From: Calditrichia bacterium
GTDB lineage: Bacteria; Calditrichota; Calditrichia; RBG-13-44-9; J075
DNA: 64,000 nt
Direction of reading: 5' to 3'
Assembly (NCBI GenBank): GCA_028284445.1
Contig: JANQRS010000058.1
Span: 47,526-111,525 of the forward strand
Below, one piece after another: positions 33,761-43,299 of this stretch. The notes under the pieces were generated by a model, which was given only the letters and a program-made list of their open reading frames with translations, was not told where the DNA came from and did not search any database. A program made the position numbers and the translations under genes. Each line of letters starts with the position of its first letter. Positions within the stretch are counted from its first letter, which is position 1.

Positions 33761-34093
33761 TCAATACTTCAGCTTCAATTTTTTAACCCCACGCCCATCG
33801 GGTTATGTCCAACATGTTCCACTCCAGCCATAGCAGATCTACGTGGCGGGCCTCACCGCTCTCAGTACATGGTGCGAATGCTAATTCTGATAGTACCCGA
33901 TTCTTCCCATATTGGGACGGGATTTTTTCCGATAATGATCTTATATCTTATTATATTGCTCGTAAGAATACCAACACCTGTTCCAATAAATTTTCATTTA
34001 TGTAACCGCATTGGCGGTTGTTTCGAACACACGTTTTTCGTTCACTAGAGGCGGTGGAGGGGATGATGTGAGCGATGTATGGGGGTATTGTCC
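33761..34093. other. Gene-free stretch
   Basis: I see no reading frame with coding character, no terminator with a T run and no repeat. AT-rich sequence at about 33920-34000 probably holds the promoter of the next gene. Confidence 0.4.
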
Positions 34094-35581
34094 ATGAAAT
34101 TGACCTGTCTTGTTTTGATTCTTTTAGTTCTTCAAACGGCTTTGCTTGCCCAACTGGAGCTCAAGGCTGATATCCAACCATTTAGTGATGACACGCTGGA
34201 GACGCTCGGTAGCGCGATGTCCATTTCAGGTGATTATATGGCGTTGGGAGTAATCCGTGGTATGACAGAGGGAACGCGAACAGGCGTTGTTTATATTTTT
34301 AAGAACGAATTTGGAAGCTGGACGGAACAGGCAAGGTTAGCTCCGGAAGATGTTGTACACAATAAATATTTCGGAAGGTCTGTGGCCCTTGATGGTGAGT
34401 ATCTGCTGGTCGGGGCAGACGGAGATCGTGATTTGAACTACTCTTCGGGTGCCGCTTATGTCTTTCATCGCGATGGGGAAGAGTGGCGCCAGCAGGCGAA
34501 ACTACTTCCGTCAGACGGACATTTTGGTGGCTGGTTCGGCATGCAGGTTGATCTTGATGGTGAGTTGGCTCTTATTGGGGCACCAGATTATGCAGTAGAT
34601 GCTGGAAATGGCGCTGCCTACATCTTTCGGCGAATAGGGGATACCTGGGTTCAGGAAGAAAGATTGACTCGTTCTCGCTATTCGGAACGGGATTTGTTCG
34701 GATTTGCCGTTTCTCTTGATTTTCCATATGCTGCAATCGGCGCCTTTGGCGCCGATTCGTCACCTGGAATAAACGACGGCGCTCTGCACATTTTTCGTCA
34801 CGAAAACGGCAACTGGTTCGAGGAATTTGAATATTCGCCTGGGGTCTTCGATTCAGCGGGCCTTTTTGGATTTAGTGTGTCAATTTCAAACGAAAAAGCC
34901 GTGGTTGGGGCTCCGGGTATTGGTCTTCCGGAAATTGCCTATAGCTTTAGGCGTGTCGAAGGTCAGTGGGAACGCGGTGCGGATTTACCGGGGCCGGAAC
35001 AGGATTCCACTTTATTTGGTTTCCCCGTAAAAATAGAAGGGAATACCGCAATAGCCGGTTCACGCAACGAGGGAGGTGCCCTCGGAGCGGCTTATCTCTA
35101 CGAATATGTGAACGATGTCTGGACGGTGAAGCAGCGAATTTCGGCACCGAATCCGACATATCCCGAATCTTTTGGCGCAGCGATGGCGTATGACGGTCAT
35201 ACCGCTTTGATTGGCGCAACTGCCGCCAACAATCGTCGGGGCGCAGTCTATATATATGATGATACGCCAACTGCTATTGATCTTGCACCGAATACCGCAG
35301 TTGTCAAGTTCGCGCTCTATCCCGGTTACCCCAATCCTTTTAATCCACGCACAACCATCCCGTTTTCAATCGACGAGGCAACAGATATCCGAATGGATGT
35401 TTTTGACCTTCAAGGCCGTTTGGTGCGCCGCCTTTTTGAAGGCCTGAAAGCCGCTGGTCGCCATGAGGTAGAATGGGACGGCCGCGATGATCTGCAGCGT
35501 CCGGTATCGAGCGGGGTCTATATTTATCGTCTTTCAGACAGCAAAAGATCGCTTTCCGGTAAAGTGGCTTTGATTCGCTAG
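34094..35581 (+). CDS. Secreted FG-GAP propeller protein with C-terminal sorting domain
   Basis: I prefer ATG 34094 (495 residues) because GGGGG lies about 8 bases upstream and the signal peptide starts there (MKLTCLVLILLVLQTALLAQ). Residues 30-390 contain seven integrin-like units of the form FGRSVALDGEYLLVGADGDR with AAYVFHRDGEEWRQQAKL. The end has YPGYPNPFNPRTTIPFSIDE and SSGVYIYRLSDSK, the export sorting module. It would fold into one seven-bladed propeller outside the cell. Its partner or ligand is unknown. It runs into the minus-strand gene at 35585 with only 3 bp between the stops. Confidence 0.85.
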   Translation: MKLTCLVLILLVLQTALLAQLELKADIQPFSDDTLETLGSAMSISGDYMALGVIRGMTEGTRTGVVYIFKNEFGSWTEQARLAPEDVVHNKYFGRSVALDGEYLLVGADGDRDLNYSSGAAYVFHRDGEEWRQQAKLLPSDGHFGGWFGMQVDLDGELALIGAPDYAVDAGNGAAYIFRRIGDTWVQEERLTRSRYSERDLFGFAVSLDFPYAAIGAFGADSSPGINDGALHIFRHENGNWFEEFEYSPGVFDSAGLFGFSVSISNEKAVVGAPGIGLPEIAYSFRRVEGQWERGADLPGPEQDSTLFGFPVKIEGNTAIAGSRNEGGALGAAYLYEYVNDVWTVKQRISAPNPTYPESFGAAMAYDGHTALIGATAANNRRGAVYIYDDTPTAIDLAPNTAVVKFALYPGYPNPFNPRTTIPFSIDEATDIRMDVFDLQGRLVRRLFEGLKAAGRHEVEWDGRDDLQRPVSSGVYIYRLSDSKRSLSGKVALIR

Positions 35582-35584
35582 CTG

Positions 35585-36082
35585 CTAGTCTTCCGGCGTC
35601 ACGTGATTATAGCTCAGGACCCTCTTTAGCAGCCAATTGTCATTTTCCAGGACCCACAAGTGGGTAAATTTTGCGGTTGATGTCAGATAGAGGGCCTTAC
35701 CCGGTTCCCGAATGTAAAACTCATGTTCACCACTCTGAATAACTGCGTATAGCTCTCCATTATTGCGCATTGGAAACAGTTGCATGCTGCCTGCGACCAG
35801 CTTGCGGATCGGTTTCATATCCGGATTGCCGCAGATATTTTGTTCGATCGTCTTGATAAATGCGGCTTTCGATGTTTCCAGCCCGCCGGTATCATGATAG
35901 AATTCAAAATCTTCATGGATGAGGTCTTTCATTGCGCTGTGATCGCAGCGATTAAAGCTCATCTCAAAGATAAGACTGTCGAGCTGGGTGAAGGTGGGCA
36001 TGAGCTCGTGTGGGAATTGTTCTTGAGCTGCCGCGCCAGCTGATAGGAGCAGGAAAAGTAAAATGTGTCGTGAAAGTTTCAT
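35585..36082 (-). CDS. Exported DUF4440/NTF2-like protein
   Basis: I prefer ATG 36082 (165 residues), where the signal peptide starts (MKLSRHILLFLLLSAGAAAQ). The frame extends 4 codons upstream. The mature part follows the SnoaL/DUF4440 pattern: LDSLIFEMSFNRCDHSAMKD, then HEDFEFYHDTGG, and ending FTHLWVLENDNWLLKRVLSY. Such cone-shaped folds are often ligand-binding or auxiliary domains with unknown ligands. Confidence 0.85.
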   Translation of the reverse strand: MKLSRHILLFLLLSAGAAAQEQFPHELMPTFTQLDSLIFEMSFNRCDHSAMKDLIHEDFEFYHDTGGLETSKAAFIKTIEQNICGNPDMKPIRKLVAGSMQLFPMRNNGELYAVIQSGEHEFYIREPGKALYLTSTAKFTHLWVLENDNWLLKRVLSYNHVTPED

Positions 36083-36379
36083 CGGAGTCCCCATGTTGAT
36101 GGCTACTATTAACGCGAGTTATACATGAAATGATGAAATAAATTCTTCATTCCCATTGCCAATAAAAACTATTTCTGACTGTTACGAAAGTGTTTGTCAT
36201 AAGTTGTCATGGTGGCTGTAGTAGTGTAAAATTGGGGGTGGGGGAGAAAAAAATATTGTGGACTTCATATGAGCGAATGGCGATTTATGAATGGCTGCGG
36301 CAAAAAAGAAAGCCGGTGCGAGTGGCAAGAGCAGGCAAAGATTTTTCTGCGAAGAACTCGATTCGCTGATCTAAAATCT

Positions 36380-36415
36380 CTCGTCCCGGGCAGCATGAAT
36401 AAGCCACGGGACGAG
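36380..36415 (-). terminator. Hairpin after the lipoprotein gene
   Basis: CTCGTCCCG (36380-36388) and CGGGACGAG (36407-36415) form a perfect 9-bp stem. On the minus strand AGATTTTAG follows, a weak T tract. The 331 bp between 36095 and 36425 hold nothing else I can name. Confidence 0.5.
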
Positions 36416-36425
36416 AAGAGTTTGC

Positions 36426-37703
36426 TTAGTTGATCACCATTAGTTGCAACTTCAGCCTTACATCGTTGCCGCTGTAATTGAGATCAAATACTTTGTTGGA
36501 GTTGATATTGTCAAGGCTAAAGCCCTTGATCATGGCTTTGGCATAGAGATCATCATCGTTTGGAAACTGGTAGCCATTTGCAGAAAAACCGTATGTCGCA
36601 TCGGTGAGTGGCACAAGCCAGTTTACAGTCGGATCGACCGGCACGTTACTGACCTCATCCAGCCGATAAATTTTGTCCAATTCTTTGTAGACGGTTATCG
36701 GACCACCAAGTGCGGAGAATACGTAATAGTTACCCGCGGAATAATCGTCTTCGATTGGCATCAGGTCTACTATTGTTCCTTCATTTAGCTTGAACAGCGG
36801 AATCGGCTCATTGGGCGGGCACCATCCGCCGGGCTCTACATCCGGAAAGTCATAGTGCTTGCCGGCGGCCATACGCGAACTACCGTCAAAGATCAGGTGC
36901 GTACCACTGGGCATGGTTGCGCCGCCAAAATTTACGAACAATTCGAATTCATCGTTGCCCCAGCCGTCCATTTCGTCCTTGGCCCAGACATCAACCAAGC
37001 CAACATAAATCCCTGCATAGTTGCCGCCGCTGCCACCGCCTGAGCCACTGCAGTTCTCCGAATGTGAACGACCACCTTCTTGTGGAGGATCACAATATGC
37101 TTCGACCGAACTGCCGTCGCCTTGATCGTCATAAATTGGACCAACATCGCCGGTGCCAACGTCGCGCAATGTAACAAATACCAATTGATAGGGAAGAGCG
37201 ACATCATGGTCTTCCATGTTTAGGTATTCTGTTTCAAGAACTCGCTTTTTGGCATTGAAACAGAATACGGGGAATGATTCTTTTTCGTAATGAAAAACTT
37301 CCGGGTCAAGCGTAACGCGGATCGGCTGACCTTTCTCCGGGCGACTATGCTTGAAGAATTCCAGGCGAATTTCAAATTCATTGCCATTCGCATCGATCAG
37401 GTATGTTGCTGTTTTTTCTTCCGGCAGATTGATTTTACTTAAACTAAGTGTCTGCCGATAAAGATTTTCCTTCGTGACAGAGCCAAGATTGTAGTCGATT
37501 GCTTCAGTAATCCGATCAGCATTTTCACTGAGTGATTTTGCCAAATTCGTGAGTTCGTCTTCGAATGACAGCATGCCGACAGCATTATCGTTGTCAGAAA
37601 GTGCATTCAGTTCCGGTTGTGTCGTAGTGATAGATTCTTCGCTACAGCCCATAATTAATAAGAGAGTTAGACTAGACAGAATTACAAAAAATGCTTTCAG
37701 CAT
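36426..37703 (-). CDS. Lipoprotein of unknown function
   Basis: The protein has 425 residues. The N-terminus FFVILSSLTLLLIMGC has a lipobox, with Cys-20 as lipidation site. The mature part has an unstructured start, a beta-rich middle (TYLIDANGNEFEIRLEFFKH) and a glycine-rich SGSGGGSGG stretch near 220. The C-terminus is beta-rich (NYSGNDVRLKLQLMVIN). No family is recognised. It would sit in the outer membrane or face the periplasm. Confidence 0.75.
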   Translation of the reverse strand: MLKAFFVILSSLTLLLIMGCSEESITTTQPELNALSDNDNAVGMLSFEDELTNLAKSLSENADRITEAIDYNLGSVTKENLYRQTLSLSKINLPEEKTATYLIDANGNEFEIRLEFFKHSRPEKGQPIRVTLDPEVFHYEKESFPVFCFNAKKRVLETEYLNMEDHDVALPYQLVFVTLRDVGTGDVGPIYDDQGDGSSVEAYCDPPQEGGRSHSENCSGSGGGSGGNYAGIYVGLVDVWAKDEMDGWGNDEFELFVNFGGATMPSGTHLIFDGSSRMAAGKHYDFPDVEPGGWCPPNEPIPLFKLNEGTIVDLMPIEDDYSAGNYYVFSALGGPITVYKELDKIYRLDEVSNVPVDPTVNWLVPLTDATYGFSANGYQFPNDDDLYAKAMIKGFSLDNINSNKVFDLNYSGNDVRLKLQLMVIN

Positions 37704-38099
37704 TACAGTACCTCCTCTTGCAGTTTTTTCGAAACATTAATTTTAAAGCGTCAACCGTACCGTATTTTGGGCAGGTTCGCAGGAGTTGAAGCAGGGTGTT
37801 GTCTGAGGGGTCCCGGGAAATCTCCAGATGTCTTGCCTGATTCTGTCAATAATTGTAACATGATCCGGAAATTCTGAAATAATACGCATTTTTTTGAATC
37901 TGCTTGGTGATATTCTTCGAGCAGACTGGCCGGTAAGCGCTACAGCTGCAATGATTGACGTGCGAGGAAATACATGAAAACCCGGCATAGTTTCACAGCC
38001 ACTTTCCTCAATTTTTCATTTGGTGTTCGCTGGATTTTTTCCTTATTCTATTTGACCAATGCATCTAAAGTTGAATAATCTGATTGGAGCAAGAGCACT
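37704..38099. other. Gene-free divergent region
   Basis: About 400 bp lie between the divergent lipoprotein and esterase genes. One minus-strand open frame (37743-37988) lacks protein-like composition. Promoters for both sides are expected, but I can point to none with confidence. Confidence 0.4.
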
Positions 38100-39077
38100 T
38101 TGGTGATTACTTCAAGAGCATCGCGAACTACCGGCTTAATGTTTGTTTCGACCCTGCTAAGTTTCCTGCTGCTACAATGTACAGCTGTTGACAGCGAAGA
38201 CACTCCCTCGACGGAACCTGTGTTAACAGAAGCCAAAATTGAACGTATTGCCGACTTTCAATCGCGGTTCATTCCTACTCGCAACATTGATGTCTGGCTG
38301 CCGCCGGGATATGATCCAGAAAAGCGCTATGCGGTTCTATATATGCATGATGGCCAGATGCTGTTTGACTCCACGCAAACCTGGAACAAGCAGGAATGGG
38401 GAGTGGATGAAGTCGCAGGTGACTTGATTACTCGCAAGAAAGTTCAACCTTTTATTGTTGTTGGTGTCTGGAATGTTAGCAATCGTCGTCATTCAGAATA
38501 TTTCCCTCAAAAGCCATTTGATAGCCTTCCCCAAGCCTATCAAGATTCGCTGATGGGGAAATCCAGGCGCGATGCGGGCAATCCGCTGTTTACAAGTTCC
38601 GTTTGTTCCGATGATTATCTCAAGTTCCTCGTTTTTGCGCTGAAGCCTCATATCGATAAGACCTATCCAACAAAGCAAGGGCCTGAAAATACATTTGTGG
38701 CCGGGTCGAGCATGGGCGGACTCATCTCAATGTATGCGCTCTGTGAATACCCGGATGTATTTGGTGGTGCGGCTTGCATGTCTACCCACTGGCCCGGTAT
38801 TTTTGAAACTGAGAATAACCCGATTCCGGCGGCTTTTCAAAATTACCTCCGCGATAACCTGCCGGTACCGGGAAAGCATAAAATTTACTTCGATTATGGC
38901 ACTGCAACCCTCGACTCGCTCTACGAACCGTTTCAATTGCAGGTTGATTCAGTCATGCGTGGCCGCGGATACACGGAGCAATTCTGGGAAACACGAAAGT
39001 TTCCCGGCGCGAATCATTCTGAGCGCTCCTGGAGAAAGCGTTTGCACATACCATTCCGCTTTTTGTTTGGTAAGTGA
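38100..39077 (+). CDS. Lipoprotein esterase of the enterochelin esterase/esterase D class
   Basis: The protein has 325 residues from TTG 38100. Starting there keeps the arginine-rich n-region before FVSTLLSFLLLQC; the lipobox cysteine is 27. An ATG 38139 would give a very short signal. The alpha/beta-hydrolase core shows WLPPGYDPEKRYAVLYMHDG, then the nucleophile elbow AGSSMGGLISMYA and a final histidine in GANHSERSWRKR. The family hydrolyses esters such as siderophore, feruloyl or acetyl esters; the substrate cannot be read here. Confidence 0.88.
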   Translation: MVITSRASRTTGLMFVSTLLSFLLLQCTAVDSEDTPSTEPVLTEAKIERIADFQSRFIPTRNIDVWLPPGYDPEKRYAVLYMHDGQMLFDSTQTWNKQEWGVDEVAGDLITRKKVQPFIVVGVWNVSNRRHSEYFPQKPFDSLPQAYQDSLMGKSRRDAGNPLFTSSVCSDDYLKFLVFALKPHIDKTYPTKQGPENTFVAGSSMGGLISMYALCEYPDVFGGAACMSTHWPGIFETENNPIPAAFQNYLRDNLPVPGKHKIYFDYGTATLDSLYEPFQLQVDSVMRGRGYTEQFWETRKFPGANHSERSWRKRLHIPFRFLFGK

Positions 39078-39104
39078 TGCCGACCTGCCTAATTAACTGA
39101 GACA

Positions 39105-39150
39105 GACATCCCCCTGCGTCCCCCTTCGAAGGGGGATTCAGGGGGATGTC
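39105..39150. repeat. CCCCC/GGGGG palindromic intergenic repeat
   Basis: GACATCCCCCTG and CAGGGGGATGTC are perfect 12-bp arms. They enclose a second palindrome (TCCCCC TTCGAA GGGGGA). No T run follows, so it is not a standard terminator. A related element lies at 48534-48570. Confidence 0.7.
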
Positions 39151-39215
39151 AACAGGTTGTATCCCGATTTATTCCAATATACTTTTAACGCAACCTTTCC
39201 TTGAAATATACGTTT

Positions 39216-39250
39216 ACAATCGATATATTGATAATCAATATATCGATTGT
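39216..39250. promoter_or_regulatory. PadR operator: 17-bp perfect inverted repeat
   Basis: ACAATCGATATATTGAT and ATCAATATATCGATTGT flank a single A. It ends 21 bases before the padR start, overlapping the expected promoter. PadR proteins usually repress their own operon through such AT-rich palindromes. Confidence 0.8.
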
Positions 39251-39271
39251 CTATACAAATACAGGTGACTT

Positions 39272-39610
39272 ATGCCAGCAAAAGCCTTAACCGGAGCGTC
39301 CGCCCAAACAATTGTCTTATCGATTCTGGCCCAGGGGGAAAGCTACGGATACAAAATCATTAAGCGTGTATCGCAACTTTCCGGGGGAGAGGTGGAATGG
39401 TCTGCCGGGTCTCTCTACACCCTTATGCATAAAATGAAAACTGAGGGTCTGGTAGAATCCTTCTGGGTGGAAAATGCCGGTGAGCGCCGTCGCCGGTATT
39501 ATCGGATAACAGCCAAAGGCAGCAAGGCCCTCGAAAGAGAGAAGAAGGCCTGGATGTCTGTTCACGGCATATTCGTGAAGCTTTGGGGAATGGAGCCGGA
39601 GGCCGTATGA
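39272..39610 (+). CDS. PadR-family transcriptional regulator
   Basis: The protein has 112 residues and AGGTG lies 6 bases upstream. The winged-helix pattern is typical: TIVLSILAQGESYGYKIIKR, then WSAGSLYTLMHKMKTEGLVE, and RRRYYRITAKG for the wing. This is the short PadR-s2 type. Its stop overlaps the start of the FtsX-type permease gene as ATGA, and a palindromic operator lies just upstream. It should repress both genes until an effector binds. Confidence 0.93.
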   Translation: MPAKALTGASAQTIVLSILAQGESYGYKIIKRVSQLSGGEVEWSAGSLYTLMHKMKTEGLVESFWVENAGERRRRYYRITAKGSKALEREKKAWMSVHGIFVKLWGMEPEAV

Positions 39611-42282
39611 GCCGCTTTAATCTTGAAACAGCTATTGCTAGCTGGCGCCAACTTGCCTGCAGCGATCGCGCAATTTCCGGTGAGGATGCCGATGAGCTGG
39701 AAAGCCATCTACGCGACTTGATCGATGAGTATACGATCAAGGGACATTCGCGTGAAACAGCATTTCGCAAGGCAGTAAAGGAGATTGGAGATCCAAGAAA
39801 TCTGCGGCGGCAGTACCAGGATGTGTATTGGAAGAAGCTGCGGGCGGAACAAAAAATGTCTGATGAACTGCGTTGGAGGTTTGATATGCTAAAGACTCAA
39901 TTGCTTGTTGCCTTTCGATCGATGCGAAAGCAGATGGCTTTTACCACCATCAATATCGGCGGCTTGGCCTTAGGCCTGGCCTGTTGCTTTACTATTTTTT
40001 TGCTGCTGCAGGATGAGTTCAGCTATGATACCTGGCACGAAAATGCTGACCGAATTGTTTGGGTCGTTGAAGATCTGCAGACCTCCGGGAAATTGCTTTA
40101 TCAGGGCGTCAGTGCACCGCCGATGGGGCCGGCTTTGGTGCGTGATTTTCCGGAGGTGGAATCCATGATGCGGCTTCGCTCTGCCTCACTCCTCCTGCAG
40201 CATGGTGATAAGCGCTTTCAGGAAGACCGCCTATACGTGGTGGATTCCACAATGTTTGATATCTTCAGCTTTCGGGTAACAAAAGGAAATCCTGAAAAGG
40301 CCCTGACGGAGCCTTTCTCTATGGTTTTGACTGAGTCGATGGCGCAAAAGTATTTTGGCGCTGAGAATGCAGTGGGCATGTCCCTTAGCGATGATCGCAA
40401 TCAAACCTGGAATATCACTGCGGTTGTCGCTGATCCACCTGACAATACGCTCTTTAATTTCGACGGATTGGTTTCCTTTCAAAGTCTTCGGAGCCCCGGA
40501 GATCGAATGGAGGAGCAATGGTTTTCAAACGGGTACCAAACATACTTGCTCTTAAAAGAAGGAAGCGACCGCGAAGCCCTGCAAGCAAAAGTACCGGCAT
40601 TTTTGGATCGGCACGGCGTGGGCATAAATTCCGAAAGTGGCAGCGGATATCTCCAACTCCCGTTGATCCCGCTTAAGGACCTGCGTCATTCTGCCGGTCC
40701 GTATCGTGGTATCGGTACAATTGGCGGAAAAGCCTATCTGTATGCCGCCGGGGTGGTGGCGCTGTTTATTTTACTGATTGCCTGTATTAATTTTATCAAT
40801 TTGGCCACAGCCCGCTCCGTTCGCCGGGCACGAGAGGTCGGTGTTCGTAAAGCTATTGGCGCCTACCGTACCCAACTCATCCGTCAATTCCTTTCCGAAG
40901 CCTTTCTTACCACGCTGATGGCATTTCTGCTTGCGCTACTGCTATTTGCCTTCATGCTGCCGGCAACCAACGATTTTGCCGAAAAATCGCTGGCATTTAC
41001 CAGCTTGTTTCAGGGTGGCAATTTGTTCCTGATGCTTGCCATCTTGCTCGCTGTAACGCTAATTTCCGGCGGCTACCCGGCAATTGTCTTGTCCGGATTT
41101 AATCCGGTCAGGGTGCTGAAGGGGAATTTCTTTAACGCCGGTCAAGGCGTTACGCTGCGTAAAATCCTGGTTGTATTCCAGTTTGCAATTTCGATGATCC
41201 TGATTGTCGGGACCCTGGTTGTCATGCGCCAAATGACCTTTCTGCAGCAGCAGAACCTTGGATATGCCCAGGAAGAATTGGTGATCATAAACTTCAATGG
41301 TGACCGCATCATCCGTCAACAGGAAGGTGTTTTTCGAGAGCACTTTGCGGCGATTCCGGATGTTATTGGTGTGTCGCTTTCGCATGCAGTTCCGGGGGCT
41401 GGACATAGCAACCTGTTCACCCAAGTCCGCCTGGACAATGGCGATCTGCATCCGGTGAGTCTCAATTACTATTTTGTAGATAGGAACTTCCTGGAAACCT
41501 ACCAGATTGAGCTGCTGGCCGGCCGCAATTTTTTACCTGAGTTCCCAACTGATTCGAGTGAGAGTATGATAATCAATGAGGCAATGCTACAGGAGTTTGG
41601 TTGGCAGACGCCTGCAGAAGCGATTGGTAAGGAATTTTCGACCTATCAGCGCCCGATGCGGGTGATTGGCGTCGTAAAGAACTTTCACTATCGTTCCTTG
41701 CATTCTGCCATAGCGCCACTGGGTTTATTCATTTATCCGCGGTCGTCTCGATACATAACCTTGAAAATTCGCACGCAGAACCTTCGTGACACTATGGCAA
41801 AAATCGAAAGCGAATGGAATAAAGTAGCGCCGCACCGTCCTTTTGAAGCCACGTTCCTCGATGACCACTTCAACCGACAATACCGGGCGGAGCAAGAGTT
41901 GATGAGCTTGTTTCGCATGTTCGCTTCGTTGGCCGTTGTCATTGCCTGCCTCGGCCTTTTTGGCCTGACATCGTTTTCGATTCAGCAACGCCAGAAGGAG
42001 ATCGGCGTTCGTAAAGTGCTTGGGGCAACGACCGGGCAAATCATGACGCTCCTTTCCGGCGATTTCCTGCGGCTCCTGATAGTGGCATTCCTGATTGCCG
42101 GACCGCTTGCCTGGTTCTTGATGGATGCTTGGCTGGCGGAATTTGCCTATCGCGCCGAGTTAACGCCAACCATTTTTATTCTTGCCGGAGGTCTCGGAAT
42201 CCTCATTGCCGCATTAACTGTGAGCTTCCAGGTCGGGAAGGCTGCACTGGCCAATCCGGTGACATCTATTCGCTACGAGTGA
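39607..42282 (+). CDS. FtsX/MacB-type ABC transporter permease
   Basis: I start at ATG 39607 (891 residues), coupled to padR. Residues 1-75 are a soluble prefix domain (DADELESHLRDLIDEYTIKG, then AFRKAVKEIGDPRNLRRQY). A first helix near 110-130 leads into a periplasmic MacB-like domain. FtsX helices near 375-530 follow, with FINLATARSVRRAREVGVRK. A second periplasmic domain and a final FtsX block (IQQRQKEIGVRKVLGAT) complete a duplicated permease. No ATPase gene is adjacent. PadR plus such permeases form large families in Acidobacteria and FCB bacteria. The substrate is unknown; peptide, lipid or antibiotic efflux is likely. Confidence 0.9.
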   Translation: MSRFNLETAIASWRQLACSDRAISGEDADELESHLRDLIDEYTIKGHSRETAFRKAVKEIGDPRNLRRQYQDVYWKKLRAEQKMSDELRWRFDMLKTQLLVAFRSMRKQMAFTTINIGGLALGLACCFTIFLLLQDEFSYDTWHENADRIVWVVEDLQTSGKLLYQGVSAPPMGPALVRDFPEVESMMRLRSASLLLQHGDKRFQEDRLYVVDSTMFDIFSFRVTKGNPEKALTEPFSMVLTESMAQKYFGAENAVGMSLSDDRNQTWNITAVVADPPDNTLFNFDGLVSFQSLRSPGDRMEEQWFSNGYQTYLLLKEGSDREALQAKVPAFLDRHGVGINSESGSGYLQLPLIPLKDLRHSAGPYRGIGTIGGKAYLYAAGVVALFILLIACINFINLATARSVRRAREVGVRKAIGAYRTQLIRQFLSEAFLTTLMAFLLALLLFAFMLPATNDFAEKSLAFTSLFQGGNLFLMLAILLAVTLISGGYPAIVLSGFNPVRVLKGNFFNAGQGVTLRKILVVFQFAISMILIVGTLVVMRQMTFLQQQNLGYAQEELVIINFNGDRIIRQQEGVFREHFAAIPDVIGVSLSHAVPGAGHSNLFTQVRLDNGDLHPVSLNYYFVDRNFLETYQIELLAGRNFLPEFPTDSSESMIINEAMLQEFGWQTPAEAIGKEFSTYQRPMRVIGVVKNFHYRSLHSAIAPLGLFIYPRSSRYITLKIRTQNLRDTMAKIESEWNKVAPHRPFEATFLDDHFNRQYRAEQELMSLFRMFASLAVVIACLGLFGLTSFSIQQRQKEIGVRKVLGATTGQIMTLLSGDFLRLLIVAFLIAGPLAWFLMDAWLAEFAYRAELTPTIFILAGGLGILIAALTVSFQVGKAALANPVTSIRYE

Positions 42283-42420
42283 GTTTTGAGATATTTCTTT
42301 TTCATAGCCTGAGGGTGTATTCGTATATTGATCCGTGATCAATAAAAATACCGAAAATACTAGAAACTATAGGGAATGTCTTGCTGGCGCCTCCTTATAC
42401 TGCGCCGGTGAGGCAGTCTG

Positions 42421-43266
42421 ATGTATTTTCTTACCCCTGATATATTGCCAGGCATTCTGTCGCTGCCGGAATTGCCCACCGAAATTGATCTCTCCTTTGA
42501 TTTGGGTAAATCTACGGAAAGCGCCGTGTTATACCAGGACAGGATTGAATTGCCCGGGGCCATTTTGCCATATCCCCAAATTGAACTTTCCCCTCGCGAC
42601 GAGCGCAGCATTCTAAAATTTAATGGAGATTCCTGGGAAAAGTGGCAGCGCTATGACGACGACACCGGGCGCTTCTATAAAATGATTTTTGTCGAGACCG
42701 GCAAACCGCCAACTGTGGAAATCAGCGGCATTAAGATGCACGTCACCATGAATAGCGATCCAGCCGAGGATACCGGGCGGAAGCTCAAGACGCTTGGTAA
42801 ATCACCGCGTGAACGCGTGCTGGATACCTGTTTCGGGCTTGGATATACGGCTTTGGCACTCTCAGAAATACCGGCGGTATCTTCTGTAACAACCGTGGAA
42901 ATTGATCCCAATATGCTGGCTCTGGCTTCGGAAAGTCCCTGGAGTCGGGCGGTGTTTGATCGCGATGATATTTCAATCAAGCGTGGCGATGCGGCCGAAG
43001 TGATTGCAACATTTCCTGACCGGCATTTCTCAGTCATCGTGCACGATCCGCCGCGATTTGCCATGGCCCCGCAGCTTTACGAGACGGCATTTTATGAGCA
43101 TTGCCTTCGGGTGTTGGAAAGCAAGGGAAAGATGTATCACTACACCGGCAATCCCAATCAAAAGACTCGCAAGACTTCGCTCCCGGAGAAAACGGCTGAG
43201 CGGCTCCGTGCCGCCGGTTTTCGCAGAGTGAAGATTAGCTATCAGGGCGTACTCGCTACCAAGTAG
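42421..43266 (+). CDS. SAM-dependent methyltransferase-like protein
   Basis: The protein has 281 residues, with GAGG about 7 bases upstream. The Rossmann-type SAM motifs are at about 138-240: ERVLDTCFGLGYTALALSEI as motif I, TTVEIDPNMLALA as motif II, and FSVIVHDPPRFAMA as motif IV. The N-terminal 100 residues are a separate beta-rich part. The fold also fits spermidine-synthase-like enzymes, and speD lies 2 kb downstream, but the catalytic aspartates of spermidine synthase are not evident. The substrate is unknown. Confidence 0.8.
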   Translation: MYFLTPDILPGILSLPELPTEIDLSFDLGKSTESAVLYQDRIELPGAILPYPQIELSPRDERSILKFNGDSWEKWQRYDDDTGRFYKMIFVETGKPPTVEISGIKMHVTMNSDPAEDTGRKLKTLGKSPRERVLDTCFGLGYTALALSEIPAVSSVTTVEIDPNMLALASESPWSRAVFDRDDISIKRGDAAEVIATFPDRHFSVIVHDPPRFAMAPQLYETAFYEHCLRVLESKGKMYHYTGNPNQKTRKTSLPEKTAERLRAAGFRRVKISYQGVLATK

Positions 43267-43299
43267 GACTGTCAGAATTTGAGCGCCCGGAAGGATGTT

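Noticed and set aside
37743..37988. 81-residue minus-strand open frame between divergent genes
   Set aside because: Composition is not protein-like and it would cover the promoter region of both neighbours.
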